Below, one piece after another: positions 26,344-34,947 of a stretch of 64,000 bases of DNA. Every line of letters starts with the position of its first letter. Positions within the stretch are counted from its first letter, which is position 1. The notes beneath the pieces were generated by a model. The model saw only the letters and a list, made by a program, of their open reading frames with translations, ran no database searches and was not told the origin of the DNA. The stretch is from Roseovarius spongiae. Lineage in GTDB: Bacteria > Pseudomonadota > Alphaproteobacteria > Rhodobacterales > Rhodobacteraceae. The stretch covers positions 186,001 through 250,000 of the forward strand of contig NZ_RAPE01000001.1 of assembly GCF_003651245.1 (NCBI RefSeq), read 5' to 3'. The translations under genes and the position numbers were made by a program.

Positions 26344-26574
26344 ATGCGACGACGGCCCAGACTGGACGACCCGGACCTGCCCATTGCCGACCTGCTGCGC
26401 AACTGGCCGCAGGCGGTGGCCGTCTTCATGCGCCACCGGATGCTCTGCGTCGGCTGCCTGATCAGCTCGTTCCACACCGTCATCGACGCCTGCGACGAAT
26501 ACGCGCTGGACGAATCCGAATTCCGGCGCGAGCTGCGACAGGCGGTCAGCGCGTCGGATGCGCCTCGGAGATGA
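26344..26574 (+). CDS. DUF1858-type redox disulfide domain protein
   Basis: A 76-residue stand-alone DUF1858-like protein. The family pattern is present: start of domain LPIADLLRNWPQAVAVFMRH, then MLCVGCLISSFHT with C35, C38 and H44. Such domains occur with hybrid-cluster proteins and ScdA/RIC iron-sulfur repair proteins and are thought to bind iron or form a redox disulfide; the precise role is unknown. AGGAG lies 7 bp before the ATG. Its 3' end overlaps the 3' end of the convergent dnr-type gene by 29 bp. Placement opposite norC at an NnrR-type box suggests an NO-related role. Confidence 0.8.
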   Translation: MRRRPRLDDPDLPIADLLRNWPQAVAVFMRHRMLCVGCLISSFHTVIDACDEYALDESEFRRELRQAVSASDAPRR

Positions 26575-27274
26575 CGACGAGCCGATGCGGATCGCACAGG
26601 ATGATCCGCTTGCGGCGGCTCTTGACGATGCCGTCCTTCTCCCAGGCGCTCAGCATGCGGCTGACCGTGTGCAGCGTGGTGCCGGTCAGTTCCGACAGGT
26701 CCTGTCGGGTGATCGGGAAATCGATCTCGATTCCCTCATCCGTCTGCCGCCCGTTCTGGTTGGCGAGCCGCAGCACCGCGTTGGCGATGCGCTGCTCCAC
26801 ATGCTGGGTCGCCATCTCCACGATGCGCGTGTTCATCTCGCCGACGCGCTTGCCGACGGTCTTGTAGGTCTCGGTGGCGAAGCCGTCGTAGCGCGTCACG
26901 AATTCCTGCCAGAGCCGGACCGGCCAGCTCAGCGCGAGCGATTCGGACGCGGTGATCGCGGTCGCCGGGTAGGTGTCGCGCCCCAACGCCGGGGCGATCC
27001 CGAACAATTCGCCGCTCGGGATGTGCAGCGCCGTCACCTGTTCGCCGGTCGGCGTCACGCGCACCACGCGGATATGCCCGTCCAGCAGCATGAAGAACCG
27101 CTGCGCCGGTGCGCCCTCGTCGAAGACGGCGATGCCCGCGTCGTAGCGGCGCACGGTCCCCTGGTCGAGTATCGTGCGGATCTGCCGCCGCTCCAGCCTG
27201 GAAAAGGGCGGCAGACCGGTCAGCAGGCTTTCGTCGAGTCGGGAAAGAGGCTTTCTCGGCGCGGGTTCGTTCAT
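26546..27274 (-). CDS. Crp/Fnr-family regulator, NnrR/Dnr type
   Basis: A 242-residue Crp/Fnr regulator with a cyclic-nucleotide-like sensor domain and a C-terminal winged helix. It lacks the N-terminal cysteine cluster of FNR, as expected for NO-sensing Dnr/NnrR proteins. The recognition helix TTLHTVSRMLSAWEKDGIV has histidine where FNR has glutamate, consistent with TTGCG rather than TTGAT half sites. It is divergent from the pseudoazurin gene with a TTGCG-type box in between, and is the obvious candidate to activate nirK and nor here. AGAGAGG precedes the ATG. Confidence 0.87.
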   Translation of the reverse strand: MNEPAPRKPLSRLDESLLTGLPPFSRLERRQIRTILDQGTVRRYDAGIAVFDEGAPAQRFFMLLDGHIRVVRVTPTGEQVTALHIPSGELFGIAPALGRDTYPATAITASESLALSWPVRLWQEFVTRYDGFATETYKTVGKRVGEMNTRIVEMATQHVEQRIANAVLRLANQNGRQTDEGIEIDFPITRQDLSELTGTTLHTVSRMLSAWEKDGIVKSRRKRIILCDPHRLVVISEAHPTR

Positions 27275-27321
27275 GTTTTTCCTCTCTACGGGACCGTCCC
27301 CCTATGCCATCGCGCGATAGT

Positions 27322-27362
27322 TTGCGCCAGCACAACGTAATTGCTGCGCAGCGGCGTATATT
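27322..27362 (+). promoter_or_regulatory. NnrR/Dnr-type promoter of the pseudoazurin-nirK unit
   Basis: TTGCG-CCAG-CACAA at 27322-27335 (centre 27328.5), then TATATT at 27357-27362 as the -10. The start of transcription would fall near 27369, placing the box at about -41, the class II activator position. The 20 bp at 27319-27338 match the nor box region (26277-26296) at 19 of 20 bases. No comparable -10 is seen towards the regulator gene. Confidence 0.75.
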
Positions 27363-27399
27363 TCCTCTCGAAGCGATCAAGAAAAGGAAAGGACACCTC

Positions 27400-27834
27400 A
27401 TGATCCGCATCATCGCGAAATCCCTCGTCATCGCCGCGCTGCTGGGCGGCGCGGCCTACGCCGACACCGTCGAGGTCCAGATGCTCAACAAGGGCTCGGA
27501 CGGCGACCGCATGGTCTTCGAACCCGATTTCGTGCAGATCCAGCCCGGCGACACCGTGAAATTCATCGCCACCGACAAGGGGCACAACGCCGAATCCATC
27601 GACGGCATGATGCCCGAGGGCGCTGAATCCTTCAAAGGCAAGATCAACCAGGAAATCGACGTCACCTTCGACGCCGAAGGGCTCTACGGCGTGGAGTGCA
27701 AACCCCACTTCGCCATGGGCATGGTGATGACCATCGCCGTCGGCGACGACGTCAAGGCGCCCGACGACTTCCTCGAAGGCCGCATCCCGCGCAAGGCCAA
27801 GGAGAGATTCGAAGAACAGCTCGGCAATCTCTGA
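27400..27834 (+). CDS. Pseudoazurin (blue copper electron carrier)
   Basis: A 144-residue precursor with a signal peptide (MIRIIAKSLVIAALLGGAAYA, cleavage near residue 21) and a cupredoxin domain. Type 1 copper ligands are H62 (DKGHNAES), C100, H103 and M108 (VECKPHFAMGM), the pseudoazurin spacing. It serves as periplasmic electron donor to copper nitrite reductase and possibly NorC. Start ATG at 27400 is preceded by AAAGGA; an upstream open frame is only the antisense of the regulator. nirK follows after 60 bp. Confidence 0.95.
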   Translation: MIRIIAKSLVIAALLGGAAYADTVEVQMLNKGSDGDRMVFEPDFVQIQPGDTVKFIATDKGHNAESIDGMMPEGAESFKGKINQEIDVTFDAEGLYGVECKPHFAMGMVMTIAVGDDVKAPDDFLEGRIPRKAKERFEEQLGNL

Positions 27835-27894
27835 CGCCGCGCAAGGCTTGCCGCCGGGGCGCAGACCCCGGTGGCGCAACACACGGAGCAAGAC

Positions 27895-29112
27895 ATGACC
27901 AGACTCATAAACCCCGGCCTTAAACAGACGTCACGGCGCAACGTGCTGCGCGGTTCGCTCCTCGCGGGGGCCGCCGCCATGACCGGCGCCGCCTCCTACG
28001 CGGCGCCGCGCCGCGCGCCGATGCACCACGCGAACGCCGCATCGGCCCGGCTCTACAAGGCTTCGGCCCAGGGCCAGGCCGAAAGCCGCGCGAAACCCGC
28101 CGACCTTTCGGGCTATACCCGCGTGCGCCAGGAACTCGTCGCGCCGCCCTTCGCGCCCGAACATGAACAGGTCGCGACCGGCGGACCGAAGATCATAGAG
28201 GTCACGATGGAGACGACCGAACGGCTGATGGTGGTGGACGAGGACACCGGCGCCTCGATCTGGGCGCTGACCTATAACGGCTCGGTCCCCGGCCCGCTCA
28301 TCATCTGCCACGAGGGCGACATGGTCGAACTGACCCTGCGCAACCCCGAAGATTCGATGATGGAACACAACATCGACTTCCACGCCTCCACGGGCGCGCT
28401 CGGCGGCGGTGGGCTGACCCATGTCTATCCCGGCGAGGAGTGCGTGCTGCGCTGGAAGGCGACCAAGCCGGGTTGCTTCACCTATCACTGCGCGCCGGGC
28501 GGGGCGATGATCCCCTACCACGTCACCCACGGGATGAACGGCGCCGTCATGGTGCTGCCCCGCGACGGGCTCAAGGACCGCGACGGAAACCCGCTGCGCT
28601 ACGACAGCATCGCCTATATCGGGGAACAGGACTACTACCTGCCGATGGACGAGAACGGCGAATACAAGACCTACGAAGTCGCCGGCGACGACTATGCCGA
28701 CAGTCTTGACGCCATGCGCACGCTGACGCCGACGCATTCGGTCTTCAATGGCGCGGTGGGCGCGCTCACCGGCGAAGGCGCGCTGCGCGCCAGGGTCGGC
28801 GAAACCGTGCTGATGATCCACAACCAGGCCAACCGCGACTCGCGGCCCCACCTGATCGGCGGGCACGGCGACTACGTCTGGGAGACCTCGTTCAGCGACG
28901 CGCCGCTCACCGGGCTGGAAACCTGGTTCGTGCGCGGCGGCACCGCGATGGCGGCGATGTACACGTTCGAGCAGCCGGGCGTCTACGCCTACGTCAACCA
29001 CAACCTGATCGAAGCGGCCATGCTGGGCGCCACCGCGCATTTCGTGGTCGAGGGCGAGTGGAACAACGAACTGATGGAACAGGTCACGCCGCCGCGCGCG
29101 TTCGCCAGCTAA
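27895..29112 (+). CDS. nirK: Copper-containing nitrite reductase
   Basis: A 405-residue periplasmic enzyme reducing nitrite to NO. The N-terminus carries a twin-arginine signal ([17 protein letters not shown]14-R15), so it is exported folded by Tat. Type 1 copper ligands: H158, C199, H209, M214. Type 2 copper ligands: H163, H198 and the histidine in VNHNLIEA. Catalytic D161 (NIDFH) and the histidine in GGHGDYVWE are also present. ATG at 27895 has CGGAG upstream; a GTG at 27871 would put residues before the Tat signal and is rejected. Follows pseudoazurin in one unit. Confidence 0.97.
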   Translation: MTRLINPGLKQTSRRNVLRGSLLAGAAAMTGAASYAAPRRAPMHHANAASARLYKASAQGQAESRAKPADLSGYTRVRQELVAPPFAPEHEQVATGGPKIIEVTMETTERLMVVDEDTGASIWALTYNGSVPGPLIICHEGDMVELTLRNPEDSMMEHNIDFHASTGALGGGGLTHVYPGEECVLRWKATKPGCFTYHCAPGGAMIPYHVTHGMNGAVMVLPRDGLKDRDGNPLRYDSIAYIGEQDYYLPMDENGEYKTYEVAGDDYADSLDAMRTLTPTHSVFNGAVGALTGEGALRARVGETVLMIHNQANRDSRPHLIGGHGDYVWETSFSDAPLTGLETWFVRGGTAMAAMYTFEQPGVYAYVNHNLIEAAMLGATAHFVVEGEWNNELMEQVTPPRAFAS

Positions 29113-29136
29113 GGCCGCGCGCGACCCCAGGAACGC

Positions 29137-29156
29137 CCCCGGCCCTCGGGCCGGGG
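29137..29156 (+). other. Intercistronic hairpin between nirK and nirV
   Basis: A near-perfect GC-only inverted repeat, CCCCGGCCC-TC-GGGCCGGGG, lies 25 bp after the nirK stop. No T-run follows, so it is not a standard intrinsic terminator. It may lower expression of nirV or stabilise the 3' end of nirK mRNA. Confidence 0.55.
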
Positions 29157-29191
29157 CCAAGCGCCCAGGCTCTGGGACAGGAGCATCCACA

Positions 29192-29950
29192 ATGATCGCC
29201 GCCGCCAGCATACAGCGCGAACGCCCGCACCTCATGGCGGGCCTTGCGATCGCGCTGGCGGTGGCGCTGATCGGGGCCACGTCTGTCCTTCGTGGCCCCG
29301 ATCCCGTTCTTCCGGCCCCGATGGCCGCCGAACGTCCCGTGGTCATGCCGGACGGCCGCGAACTTTACGTCCAGAAATACGAAGTCACCATCGGTGAATG
29401 GAACGCCTGCCATGACGCCGGCGCCTGCCTTCTCGCGCTCAGGACGCCGCGCGGCATGGACGCCGCGACGACGCCCGCCACCGGTCTCAGCTACGCCGAC
29501 GTGGCCGAATACCTCGCCTGGATCGGCAGCGGCGCGCGCCACCCGTTCCGCCTGCCGACGGCGCGCGAATGGGCGGTCATGGCCTCCGACGTCCTGCCCG
29601 AGGACCCGGACCCCATCTTCACCGACCCGGCGCTGTCCTGGGCGTCGGCCTACCTCACCGAAGGGCTGTCGCCGCGCCGGCTCATGCCGCAGGGCAGTTT
29701 CTCCACCAGCGCCGAGGGGGTGGCCGATCTCGACGGCAGCGTGTGGGAATGGACGCAGGACTGCCATGACGGCGCGGACGGCGATCCCGGCGCGCGGTCC
29801 GACCCATCCCGCTGCCCCGCCTTCTATGTCGGGGGCGAACATCTCGCGGCGATGTCCTACCTCGTGCGCGACCCCGCGCGCGGCGGCTGCGCCGTGGGCA
29901 GCCCGCCGGCGCATCTCGGCGTGCGGCTGGTTTCGGACAGGCCCTGGTAG
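29192..29950 (+). CDS. nirV: NirV, FGE-sulfatase domain protein
   Basis: A 252-residue protein with an N-terminal membrane/signal segment (HLMAGLAIALAVALIGATSV, about 13-32) and a formylglycine-generating-enzyme-like domain: VQKYEVTIGEWNAC, FRLPTAREWAVM, GSVWEWTQDC and the closing HLGVRLVSDRP. NirV is a frequent companion of nirK; its role is unknown and it is not needed for activity in the species tested. ATG at 29192 is preceded by CAGGAG. It ends 5 bp from the convergent hutF. Confidence 0.88.
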   Translation: MIAAASIQRERPHLMAGLAIALAVALIGATSVLRGPDPVLPAPMAAERPVVMPDGRELYVQKYEVTIGEWNACHDAGACLLALRTPRGMDAATTPATGLSYADVAEYLAWIGSGARHPFRLPTAREWAVMASDVLPEDPDPIFTDPALSWASAYLTEGLSPRRLMPQGSFSTSAEGVADLDGSVWEWTQDCHDGADGDPGARSDPSRCPAFYVGGEHLAAMSYLVRDPARGGCAVGSPPAHLGVRLVSDRPW

Positions 29951-29955
29951 CGGGC

Positions 29956-31314
29956 TCAGACCGAGGCCAGCAAATCCGCCACCGCCGCGCGGTAATCGCG
30001 CAGCACCGCCTCGCGCGCGACGTGCCGCCCCTCCCGGACCTGATGCCGCCCCGCCGACCAGAGGTCGGTCACCACCGCGTCCTTCGCGGCGAAGGCCAAC
30101 CCGTCCAGCAATTGTTCCGTGGTCAGCGCGCACAGCGCCGGCGCGCTGCTGTCCACGGCGACAAGGTCGGCCCAGAGCCCTTCGGCGATCTCGCCCGCGT
30201 CCCGCCCCAGCGCCTGCGCCCCGCCGCGCGCAGCCCCGGTATAGAGCGCGCGCCCCACCGATCCTTCGTCGCGCACCATCACGTTGCGCTCGCGCCGGTG
30301 CAGGCGCTGGGCGTATTCCAGCGTCCGCAATTCCTCGGTCAGCGAGATGTTGACGTTGGAATCCGATCCCACGCCGAACACGCCCCCCGCGCCGAGGAAC
30401 ACCTCGCCGTTGAACACTCCGTCGCCCAGGTTCGCCTCGGTGATGGGACACAGCCCCGCCACCGCGCGACTTCGGGCCAGCCCGCGCGCCTCTGCGTCGG
30501 TCATGTGGGTGCAGTGGATCAGGCACCAGTCCGGCGTGATCCCGACATTCTCCAGCAGCCATTCCACCGGCCGCGCGCCAAGCCAGCCCTGCACGTCCTC
30601 GACCTCCCGGACCTGCTCGGCCGCATGGATATGCACCGGTCCGCCCTCGCGCGCCGCCAGCGCCTCGCGCAGCTCGTCCGGCGCCGTCGCCCGCAGCGAG
30701 TGGGGCGCGATGCCGATCACCGTGTCGCCCGGCAGACCCGCCGCGCCCTTGCGCGCCGCCTCGACCAGTTTGTGATATGTGCCGACGTCATTGCCGAAGC
30801 GTCGCTGCCCCTCGGCCAGCGCCGCCTTGCCCGCGCCGCCATAGGTATAGAGCACCGGCAGATGCGTCAGCCCGATCCCGGTCTGCGCGGCGGCGGCGAA
30901 GATGCGCTGCGACAACTCCGCGATATCGTCGTAATGCCCGCCGCCCGCGCGATGATGGACATAGTGGAATTCCCCGACGGCGGCATACCCCGCCTCCTGC
31001 ATCTCGACATAGACCAGCGCCGCGATCGCCTCGATCTGCTCCGGCGTGAGCTGATCCATGAACTGATACATCACCTCGCGCCAGGTCCAGAAATTGTCGC
31101 GCCCGGCGCGGCGCTGTTCGGTCATCCCGGCCATCGCCCGCTGAAAGGCGTGGCTGTGAAGGTTCGAAAGCGCCGGCAAGAGCGTGTCGACGGAGACATC
31201 GCCATCCCGCGCCCGCGCGCCGGTCGCGATCCCTGCGATTCGCCCGTCCGCGAGGTCGACGCGGACATCCTTCGCCCAGCCGTCCCCGAGAAGCGCCTGC
31301 CGTGCGTGTATCAT
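29956..31314 (-). CDS. hutF: Formimidoylglutamate deiminase
   Basis: Amidohydrolase converting N-formimino-L-glutamate to N-formyl-L-glutamate and ammonia, first step of the five-step histidine branch. Features: ALSNLHSHAFQRAMAG (metal histidines), EFHYVHH, HIHAAEQ and FGVGSDSNVNISL (metal aspartate). The ATG at 31314 (MIHARQALLGDGW) is chosen because CAGGAG lies eight bases upstream. An ATG at 31335 would add seven residues but lies inside the HutC operator and has no ribosome site. 452 residues; divergent from hutI. Confidence 0.95.
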   Translation of the reverse strand: MIHARQALLGDGWAKDVRVDLADGRIAGIATGARARDGDVSVDTLLPALSNLHSHAFQRAMAGMTEQRRAGRDNFWTWREVMYQFMDQLTPEQIEAIAALVYVEMQEAGYAAVGEFHYVHHRAGGGHYDDIAELSQRIFAAAAQTGIGLTHLPVLYTYGGAGKAALAEGQRRFGNDVGTYHKLVEAARKGAAGLPGDTVIGIAPHSLRATAPDELREALAAREGGPVHIHAAEQVREVEDVQGWLGARPVEWLLENVGITPDWCLIHCTHMTDAEARGLARSRAVAGLCPITEANLGDGVFNGEVFLGAGGVFGVGSDSNVNISLTEELRTLEYAQRLHRRERNVMVRDEGSVGRALYTGAARGGAQALGRDAGEIAEGLWADLVAVDSSAPALCALTTEQLLDGLAFAAKDAVVTDLWSAGRHQVREGRHVAREAVLRDYRAAVADLLASV

Positions 31315-31333
31315 CGCCTCACTCCTGGTTGGC

Positions 31334-31357
31334 ATTATTATGTCTAGACATAATAAT
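31334..31357. promoter_or_regulatory. HutC operator in the hutF-hutI divergent promoter
   Basis: Perfect 24-bp palindrome made of half-site ATTATTATGTCT and its reverse complement; core TGTCTAGACA. It lies between hutF and hutI and overlaps likely promoter elements (TTGGCA at 31329-31334 on the plus strand, AT-rich TAATAA within the right half). HutC, encoded at 37625-38314, is the expected repressor, released by urocanate. Confidence 0.85.
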
Positions 31358-31409
31358 CAAATCGCGCTAGGCGAGGGAAGCGGAATCCGCGTCACCGGGG
31401 GATGGGTTC

Positions 31410-32624
31410 ATGGCCGACACGTCGCGCGTCCTTGTCGATCTGCACGCCGCCACGATGGCGGGCGCCGACGCGCCCTACGGCATGATCCGCGACGTCGCGA
31501 TCGCGGTGGCGGACGGGCGCATCGCCTGGGTCGGCGCGGTTGACGAACTGCCTGAACCCCACCGCGACCTGCCGCGCGACTCGCTTGGCGGCCGGCTGGT
31601 CACGCCGGGGCTGATCGACTGCCATACCCATGCCGTATTCGGCGGCGACCGGGCGCGGGAATTCGAGATGCGGCTCGAGGGCGCAAGCTATGAAGAGGTG
31701 GCGCGCGCCGGCGGCGGGATCGTCTCGACCGTGCGCGCGACCCGCGCGGCCTCCGAGGATACGCTGCTGAAGGCCGCGCTGCGTCGGGTCGATGCGCTGA
31801 TCGCCGAAGGTGTCACAATGATCGAGATCAAATCGGGCTACGGCCTTGATACAGATACGGAATTGCGGATGCTGCGGGTCGCCCGCGCCATTGGCGAACA
31901 ACGCCCGATCCGCGTCCGCACCAGCTTTCTCGGGGCGCACGCGGTCCCGGCCGAATACCTCGGCCGCGCCGACGCCTATATCGACGAGGTCTGCATTCCC
32001 GCCCTGCGCGCCGCCCATGCCGAAGGGCTGGTCGACGCGGTTGACGGTTTTTGCGAAGGCATCGCGTTCTCGCCCGCGCAGATCGCCCGCGTCTTCGACG
32101 CGGCCAAGGACCTCGGCCTGCCGGTCAAGCTCCATGCCGAGCAGCTCTCGAACCTCGGCGGCGCCAAGCTCGCCGCGAGCTACGGCGCGCTGTCGGCGGA
32201 TCATGTCGAGCATCTCGACGCCGAGGGCGTGCGCGCGATGGCCGGGGCGGGGACCGTCGCGGTGATCCTGCCCGGCGCCTTCTACACCCTGCGCGAAACC
32301 CAGGCGCCCCCGATAGATTCCTTTCGCGAACAAGGGGTTGCGATGGCGCTCGCGACCGATCTCAATCCCGGCTCATCGCCGCTCAACTCGCTTCTGCTGG
32401 CGATGAACATGGGCTGCACGCTCTTCCGGCTCACGCCCGAGGAGGCGCTGCGCGGCGTGACCGCGAACGCGGCGCGCGCGCTCGGGCTGACGGATGCGGG
32501 GCGCATCGAACAAGGACAGCGCGCGGACCTCGCCGTGTGGGATATCGAGCACCCGGCCGAGCTTGCCTATCGCATCGGGTTCAACCCGCTGGCGCGCCGC
32601 ATCTTCGGGGGCGCGCCATGCTGA
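31410..32624 (+). CDS. hutI: Imidazolonepropionase
   Basis: Amidohydrolase of 404 residues hydrolysing imidazolone-5-propionate to N-formimino-L-glutamate. Metal site histidines in [14 protein letters not shown], then [30 protein letters not shown] and the metal aspartate in [18 protein letters not shown] precedes the ATG. Its stop overlaps the hutH start within ATGCTGA. First gene of hutIHGU under the palindrome at 31334. Confidence 0.96.
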   Translation: MADTSRVLVDLHAATMAGADAPYGMIRDVAIAVADGRIAWVGAVDELPEPHRDLPRDSLGGRLVTPGLIDCHTHAVFGGDRAREFEMRLEGASYEEVARAGGGIVSTVRATRAASEDTLLKAALRRVDALIAEGVTMIEIKSGYGLDTDTELRMLRVARAIGEQRPIRVRTSFLGAHAVPAEYLGRADAYIDEVCIPALRAAHAEGLVDAVDGFCEGIAFSPAQIARVFDAAKDLGLPVKLHAEQLSNLGGAKLAASYGALSADHVEHLDAEGVRAMAGAGTVAVILPGAFYTLRETQAPPIDSFREQGVAMALATDLNPGSSPLNSLLLAMNMGCTLFRLTPEEALRGVTANAARALGLTDAGRIEQGQRADLAVWDIEHPAELAYRIGFNPLARRIFGGAPC

Positions 32625-34150
32625 CGCTCACCCCCGGCGCGGCCACGCTCGCCGATCTCGAACGCATCTACCGCGATGAAATCGCCGTGAAGCTCGACCC
32701 CTCTTGTCACGGCGCGATCCATGCCGCGCAGGCGCGCATCGACGCCGCCGCACAGGGCGAGGCGGCGGTTTACGGCGTCAACACCGGGTTCGGCAAGCTC
32801 GCCAGCGTCAAGATCGCGGCCGAGGACACCGCGACGCTGCAACGCAACCTGATCCTGTCGCATTGCTGCGGCGTGGGTCAGCCGATCCCGCGCGCCCATG
32901 CGCGCCTCATGATGGCGCTCAAGCTCCTGAGCCTCGGGCGCGGCGCCTCGGGCGTGCGGATGGAGCTGATCGCGCTCTTGGAAGGGATGCTCGCGAACGG
33001 TGTCACGCCGGTGATCCCGGTGCAGGGCTCGGTCGGGGCGTCCGGCGACCTCGCGCCGCTGGCGCATATGGCCGCCGTGATGATGGGCGCGGGCGAGGCG
33101 GAATTCGGCGGGCAAAGGATGCCGGGCGCCGACGCGCTGGAACGCGCGGGGCTCGCGCCGGTGACGCTGGGCGCGAAGGAGGGACTCGCGCTCATCAACG
33201 GGACGCAGTTCAGCACCGCCTTCGCGCTCATCGGGCTTTTCGGCGCGTGGCGGGCGATGAACACGGCGCTGGTCACCTCGGCCATGTCGACGGATGCGAT
33301 CATGGGCTCGACCGCGCCCTTGCAGCCCGAGATCCACAGCCTGCGCGGCCACGCCGGCCAGATCGAGGCGGCGGCGGCCATGCGCGCGCTGCTCGACGGA
33401 TCGGTCATCCGCGAGAGCCACCGCGAGGGCGACGCGCGCGTGCAGGATCCCTACTGCATCCGCTGCCAGCCGCAGGTGACGGGGGCGGCGATGGACATGC
33501 TGCGCATGGCCGCGCGCACGCTTCAGATTGAGGCCAACGCGGCCACCGACAACCCGCTGGTGCTGGAGGAGGCGGGGCTGATCGTCTCGGGCGGGAATTT
33601 CCACGCGGAACCCGTGGGCTTCGCCGCCGACATGATCGCGCTGGCGGTCGCGGAAATCGGCGCCATCGCGCAGCGCCGCATCGCGCTGATCGTCGACCCG
33701 GTGCTGAGCCACGATCTTCCCCCCTTTCTGACCCCCGATCCGGGGCTTAATTCGGGTTTCATGATCGCCGAGGTCACGACCGCCGCATTGATGAGCGAGA
33801 ACAAGCACATGGCCAACCCCTGCGTCACCGACAGCACGCCGACATCCGCCAACCAGGAGGACCACGTCAGCATGGCCGCGCATGGCGCTGTGCGGCTGGG
33901 GCGGATGGTCGCCAATCTCGAACGCATCCTCGGGGTGGAGCTGCTCTGCGCCGCGCAGGGGATCGAGTTCCGCGCGCCGCTGGTCACCAGCGCGCCGCTC
34001 GCGCGGGTGCTGGCCCGGCTGCGCCAGTCGGTGCAGAGCGTGGGCGTCGACCGCTACCTCGCCCCCGATCTGGAAGAGGCGGGCGCGCTGGTGCGCGGCG
34101 GCGTGGTGGCGGCCAGCGCCGGGATCGCCCTGCCGGAGCTGGGCGCATGA
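32618..34150 (+). CDS. hutH: Histidine ammonia-lyase
   Basis: First enzyme of histidine breakdown, giving trans-urocanate and ammonia; 510 residues. The self-made MIO electrophile comes from A141-S142-G143 ([11 protein letters not shown]), with the active-site tyrosine in VYGVNTGFG near residue 52 and [10 protein letters not shown] further on. The ATG at 32618 overlaps the hutI stop; the long upstream extension is an artefact of overlap with hutI in another frame. The stop overlaps hutG by ATGA. Confidence 0.97.
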   Translation: MLTLTPGAATLADLERIYRDEIAVKLDPSCHGAIHAAQARIDAAAQGEAAVYGVNTGFGKLASVKIAAEDTATLQRNLILSHCCGVGQPIPRAHARLMMALKLLSLGRGASGVRMELIALLEGMLANGVTPVIPVQGSVGASGDLAPLAHMAAVMMGAGEAEFGGQRMPGADALERAGLAPVTLGAKEGLALINGTQFSTAFALIGLFGAWRAMNTALVTSAMSTDAIMGSTAPLQPEIHSLRGHAGQIEAAAAMRALLDGSVIRESHREGDARVQDPYCIRCQPQVTGAAMDMLRMAARTLQIEANAATDNPLVLEEAGLIVSGGNFHAEPVGFAADMIALAVAEIGAIAQRRIALIVDPVLSHDLPPFLTPDPGLNSGFMIAEVTTAALMSENKHMANPCVTDSTPTSANQEDHVSMAAHGAVRLGRMVANLERILGVELLCAAQGIEFRAPLVTSAPLARVLARLRQSVQSVGVDRYLAPDLEEAGALVRGGVVAASAGIALPELGA

Positions 34151-34947
34151 GCCCGGTCGAGGTCACGCGCGGCGACGGGCCGGTGGTGCTTGGCCTGCCG
34201 CACACGGGCACGCATGTGCCCGACGCCATCGGCGACCGGCTGAACGCGCGGGGGCACGCGCTGGCCGATACGGACTGGCATATCCACCGGCTCTATGACG
34301 GGCTGCTAGAGGGCGTGACCCTGGTGCGCGCCACCTTTCACCGCTACGTGATCGACGCCAACCGCGACCCGGAGGGCGCGAGCCTCTATCCCGGGCAGAA
34401 CACCACCGGGCTCGTCCCGCTCACCGATTTCGACGGAGAGCCGATCTGGGACGCGCCCCCCGACGAGGCGGAGATCGAGGCGCGGCGCGCGGGCTTTCAC
34501 GCGCGCTATCACGCCGCGCTCGCGGCAGAGCTGGCGCGGGTGCGCGACCGGCACGGGGCGGCGATCCTCTATGACTGCCATTCGATCCGCAGCCGCATTC
34601 CCTTTCTCTTTGACGGCGTGCTGCCGGATTTCAACATCGGCACCAATGGCGGGACCACCTGCGATGCGCGCATCGAGGCCGCGGCGCAGGAGATCTGCGC
34701 AGGCGCGGCAGGGTACTCCTGCGTTCTGAACGGACGGTTCAGGGGCGGCTGGACGACGCGGCATTACGGCCGCCCCGAAACCGGCGTTCACGCGATCCAG
34801 ATGGAGCTGGCGCAATCCGCCTACCTCACCGCCGAGGCGCCGCCCTGGACCTATGACCCGGACCGCGCCGACGCGCTGCGCGTGCATCTCGGCGCGATCC
34901 TCACCGCGCTGCGCGACATGGCCCCCAAGCTGAAAGGCACGACATGA
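34147..34947 (+). CDS. hutG: N-formylglutamate deformylase
   Basis: Hydrolyses N-formyl-L-glutamate to glutamate and formate; 266 residues of the N-formylglutamate amidohydrolase family. Features are [11 protein letters not shown] at the start, [36 protein letters not shown] and [22 protein letters not shown]. This is the partner of HutF in the five-step pathway, not the arginase-type formiminoglutamase. Overlaps hutH and hutU by ATGA on both sides. Confidence 0.95.
   Translation: MSPVEVTRGDGPVVLGLPHTGTHVPDAIGDRLNARGHALADTDWHIHRLYDGLLEGVTLVRATFHRYVIDANRDPEGASLYPGQNTTGLVPLTDFDGEPIWDAPPDEAEIEARRAGFHARYHAALAAELARVRDRHGAAILYDCHSIRSRIPFLFDGVLPDFNIGTNGGTTCDARIEAAAQEICAGAAGYSCVLNGRFRGGWTTRHYGRPETGVHAIQMELAQSAYLTAEAPPWTYDPDRADALRVHLGAILTALRDMAPKLKGTT

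Noticed and set aside
27109-27399. N-terminal extension of the pseudoazurin frame
   Set aside because: It crosses the regulator gene and the promoter; the signal peptide starts at 27400 with its own ribosome site.
31155-31180. GGTTCGAAA motif resembling a tRNA T-loop
   Set aside because: It lies inside hutF coding sequence and no acceptor or anticodon arms can be built around it.
32051-32617. N-terminal extension of hutH inside hutI
   Set aside because: Arg-rich out-of-frame reading of hutI; the true HutH N-terminus begins [18 protein letters not shown].
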